Assembly (NCBI GenBank): GCA_903861055.1
Contig: CAIOSU010000516.1
Location: 1-7,391 of the forward strand
DNA from: an uncultured bacterium
GTDB lineage: Bacteria > Bacteroidota > Bacteroidia > Chitinophagales > CAIOSU01
Reading direction: 5' to 3'
DNA: 7,391 nt
Shown here: one piece after another, positions 6,118 to 7,391 of the stretch
How the letters are laid out: every line of letters starts with the position of its first letter
Numbering within the stretch: the first letter of the stretch is position 1
Position numbers and translations under genes: made by a program
Notes under the pieces: model-generated
What the model was told of the DNA's origin: nothing
Databases searched by the model: none
The model's input: only the letters and a program-made list of their open reading frames with translations

Positions 6118-6903
6118 TTATTTCTTCTTCTTTTTATCAATTGGGTTAAGTCCACCGCCTGGCGATTGTTTTATGTCTATCGCTTTTAGTATCCATGCGC
6201 CGTTAATATTTTCAAAAAAAGCCACTGGCTCAAAAGTTACAGCACCAAAAGTTACTTCTTCATAAAAAAATATGCCCCCAATTAAGGTCTTATTGCCAAT
6301 CACAATATTTTTTGGCTGCGCATAACCTTTGTCGTCCCAAACCAACTCATCCACTTGTATAATATTAGTCTTAAGAGTTTCCTTGTCTAGCTTAGTTATG
6401 TCATCTGCATACACTAGCAGCAGTTTTCCATTCGTTACACTTTTGTAATCTTTAATTCCGAAATACTCGTCATCATTGGCTTGGTTAATCCTGGGTACTT
6501 GATCGTTAAAACTTGCTAAGTCTATATTGTCGTACTTCAAACTATCAATTCCCCTTGTCTTTATACTGCTATTTCGTGTAGAGTAACCAGCTCGGTATGG
6601 CTCAAAATTGGAATCAAGTAAACCAGGGGTATTAAAAGTACTCGGAAGCAGCAAGCCCTCTTTTACTTTAATACCGATAGAATAAATAGTGCCAAAATCA
6701 TCTTGGTTGTTGAAACCATATTCCTGGCCTGCAGAATCAACAGCAATAAAGTTTTGCTGAACTAGAAACAATCCTGGGGCAACTGCGTTTTTTACAGTTT
6801 GGTTGCGATCCTTAAACAAATTCAAATCAAGCCCTTTGCCGGGTTGTGCCTGACTTAGAAATGAAGTGAAAGTGAACGCGAATAAAAAAATAAATCGTTG
6901 CAT
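6118..6903 (-). CDS. Secreted protein of unknown family with signal peptide and Lys-rich C-terminus
   Basis: I do not recognise this protein of 261 residues. The N terminus (MQRFIFLF, then a hydrophobic, Phe-rich stretch ending SQAQ) is a convincing Sec signal peptide with likely cleavage near residues 18-20; there is no lipobox cysteine, so it is not an obvious lipoprotein. The mature part has no further membrane segment and no cysteine, with alternating hydrophobic stretches near the end (NGKLLLVYADD, IGGIFFYEEVTFGAVTFEPVAFFE) that suggest beta structure. It closes with SPGGGLNPIDKKKKK: a GGLNP motif also found at the end of the neighbouring phosphatase, then five lysines. It lies 15 bases after the protease gene and eight before the phosphatase gene, so it is almost certainly co-transcribed. 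A periplasmic or surface role linked to the phosphatase tail or the protease is possible but only inferred from position. Confidence 0.85.
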   Translation of the reverse strand: MQRFIFLFAFTFTSFLSQAQPGKGLDLNLFKDRNQTVKNAVAPGLFLVQQNFIAVDSAGQEYGFNNQDDFGTIYSIGIKVKEGLLLPSTFNTPGLLDSNFEPYRAGYSTRNSSIKTRGIDSLKYDNIDLASFNDQVPRINQANDDEYFGIKDYKSVTNGKLLLVYADDITKLDKETLKTNIIQVDELVWDDKGYAQPKNIVIGNKTLIGGIFFYEEVTFGAVTFEPVAFFENINGAWILKAIDIKQSPGGGLNPIDKKKKK

Positions 6904-6918
6904 TGCTGTTTTTATAGG

Positions 6919-7391
6919 TTACTTAAGCTCTCCTATCGGCACTATAAAGCCGATTTCGGCTCCCATGCCAGCAGAAACTATGCCAATTGCCTTATACCCA
7001 TCGGCCGTTTTTATTAAAACAGGACCTCCCGAATTACCCTGCCCAAAATTTCTATTTGTTAGGCTGATTGAACCTTCAGGATTCACCCCATTTTGAGCTA
7101 CCGTCGATTCGGAGAGCAGAGGGGCAACATCGGAGCTATTGGCGCTGCCACCCAATCCGTAAGAATAGCCAAGCACCATCACTTTATCGCCAGCCTTAAG
7201 ATTTTTTGATAGGGCAGCATCAAATTGCAATGAAGAACTACGACCTGTTGGAACATAAGCCCAATCGTCGCGGTCAAGTGTAGCCATTTTTACCGTAATA
7301 GGGTTTCCATCGCCATCTTCCCCTGTTATTACCTCATCGTTTTGGTCATTGAGCTTGGCATCGTTATAGGTTATTTGAAAATTGTTTGAAG
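6919..7391 (-). CDS. Trypsin-like (S1/HtrA-type fold) serine protease, 3' part only
   Basis: The reading frame is open through the right edge, so the gene starts outside the window; the ATG at 7287 is internal, since about 34 codons without a stop precede it. Visible are the probable catalytic Asp in RDDWAYV (codon 7264-7266) and the nucleophile Ser in GQGNSGGPV (codon 7030-7032), followed by IGIVSAGMGAEIGFIVP, the usual closing strands of a trypsin-like domain. The catalytic His must lie upstream. The protein ends straight after the protease fold with no PDZ domain, so it is not a complete DegP/HtrA. An Asp/Asn-rich segment (NDQNDEVITGEDGDGNP) precedes the Asp motif. Whether it is secreted, and what it cuts, cannot be told without the N terminus. 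Only 15 bases separate it from the next gene, a secreted protein, which supports one operon. Confidence 0.9.
   Translation of the reverse strand, partial: SNNFQITYNDAKLNDQNDEVITGEDGDGNPITVKMATLDRDDWAYVPTGRSSSLQFDAALSKNLKAGDKVMVLGYSYGLGGSANSSDVAPLLSESTVAQNGVNPEGSISLTNRNFGQGNSGGPVLIKTADGYKAIGIVSAGMGAEIGFIVPIGELK

Noticed and set aside
6919..7287. Treating the ATG at 7287 as the start of the protease gene
   Set aside because: The frame stays open to the window edge, and a protein starting there would lack the catalytic His and half the protease fold, so the gene is partial rather than short.

Overview
The window looks like a chromosomal piece of a Bacteroidota (Bacteroidetes) genome. Three things point there. 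Upstream regions carry matches to the Bacteroidota -7 promoter element TAnnTTTG, and no E. coli-like -10/-35 pairs are evident. Start codons lack obvious Shine-Dalgarno motifs and are preceded by A/T-rich leaders. The coding style is AT-leaning, with a Bacteroidota-like OmpR-family regulator. Genus cannot be fixed from the sequence alone.

Every gene I can support is on the minus strand, so the window is read from its right end to its left end. At the right edge (7391 to 2526) is a tightly packed run of five genes: the 3' part of a trypsin-like serine protease; a secreted protein of unknown family; a PP2C-type protein phosphatase with one membrane segment and a long Thr/Pro/Asn-rich tail; a small protein with two zinc ribbons and an FHA domain; and a Ser/Thr protein kinase with a degenerate C-terminal FHA domain, starting at GTG. 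Gaps are 15, 8, 41 and 6 bases, so this is probably one operon whose 5' end lies outside the window.

After an AT-rich intergenic stretch of 188 bases comes an aldehyde dehydrogenase of the succinate-semialdehyde dehydrogenase (Sad/YneI) type, then 85 bases later an OmpR/PhoB-family response regulator with no histidine kinase gene beside it. The left edge holds a tRNA-Ser(UGA) whose 3' end is cut off by the window boundary.

The point of interest is the kinase/phosphatase/FHA cassette. The kinase and the phosphatase probably write and erase Ser/Thr phosphorylation. The zinc-ribbon/FHA protein has repeated Thr-hydrophobic-Gly-Gly motifs in its linker that look like phospho-acceptor or docking sites. 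The membrane-anchored phosphatase has a tail outside the cytoplasm and sits beside a secreted protein and a protease, so the set could couple an envelope event to cytoplasmic phosphorylation. This resembles in logic the TerY-P triad and the PpkA/PppA/Fha control of type VI secretion, but the combination seen here matches neither exactly. The functional link is inference; the domains themselves are clear. I see no mobile element, CRISPR array or plus-strand gene.
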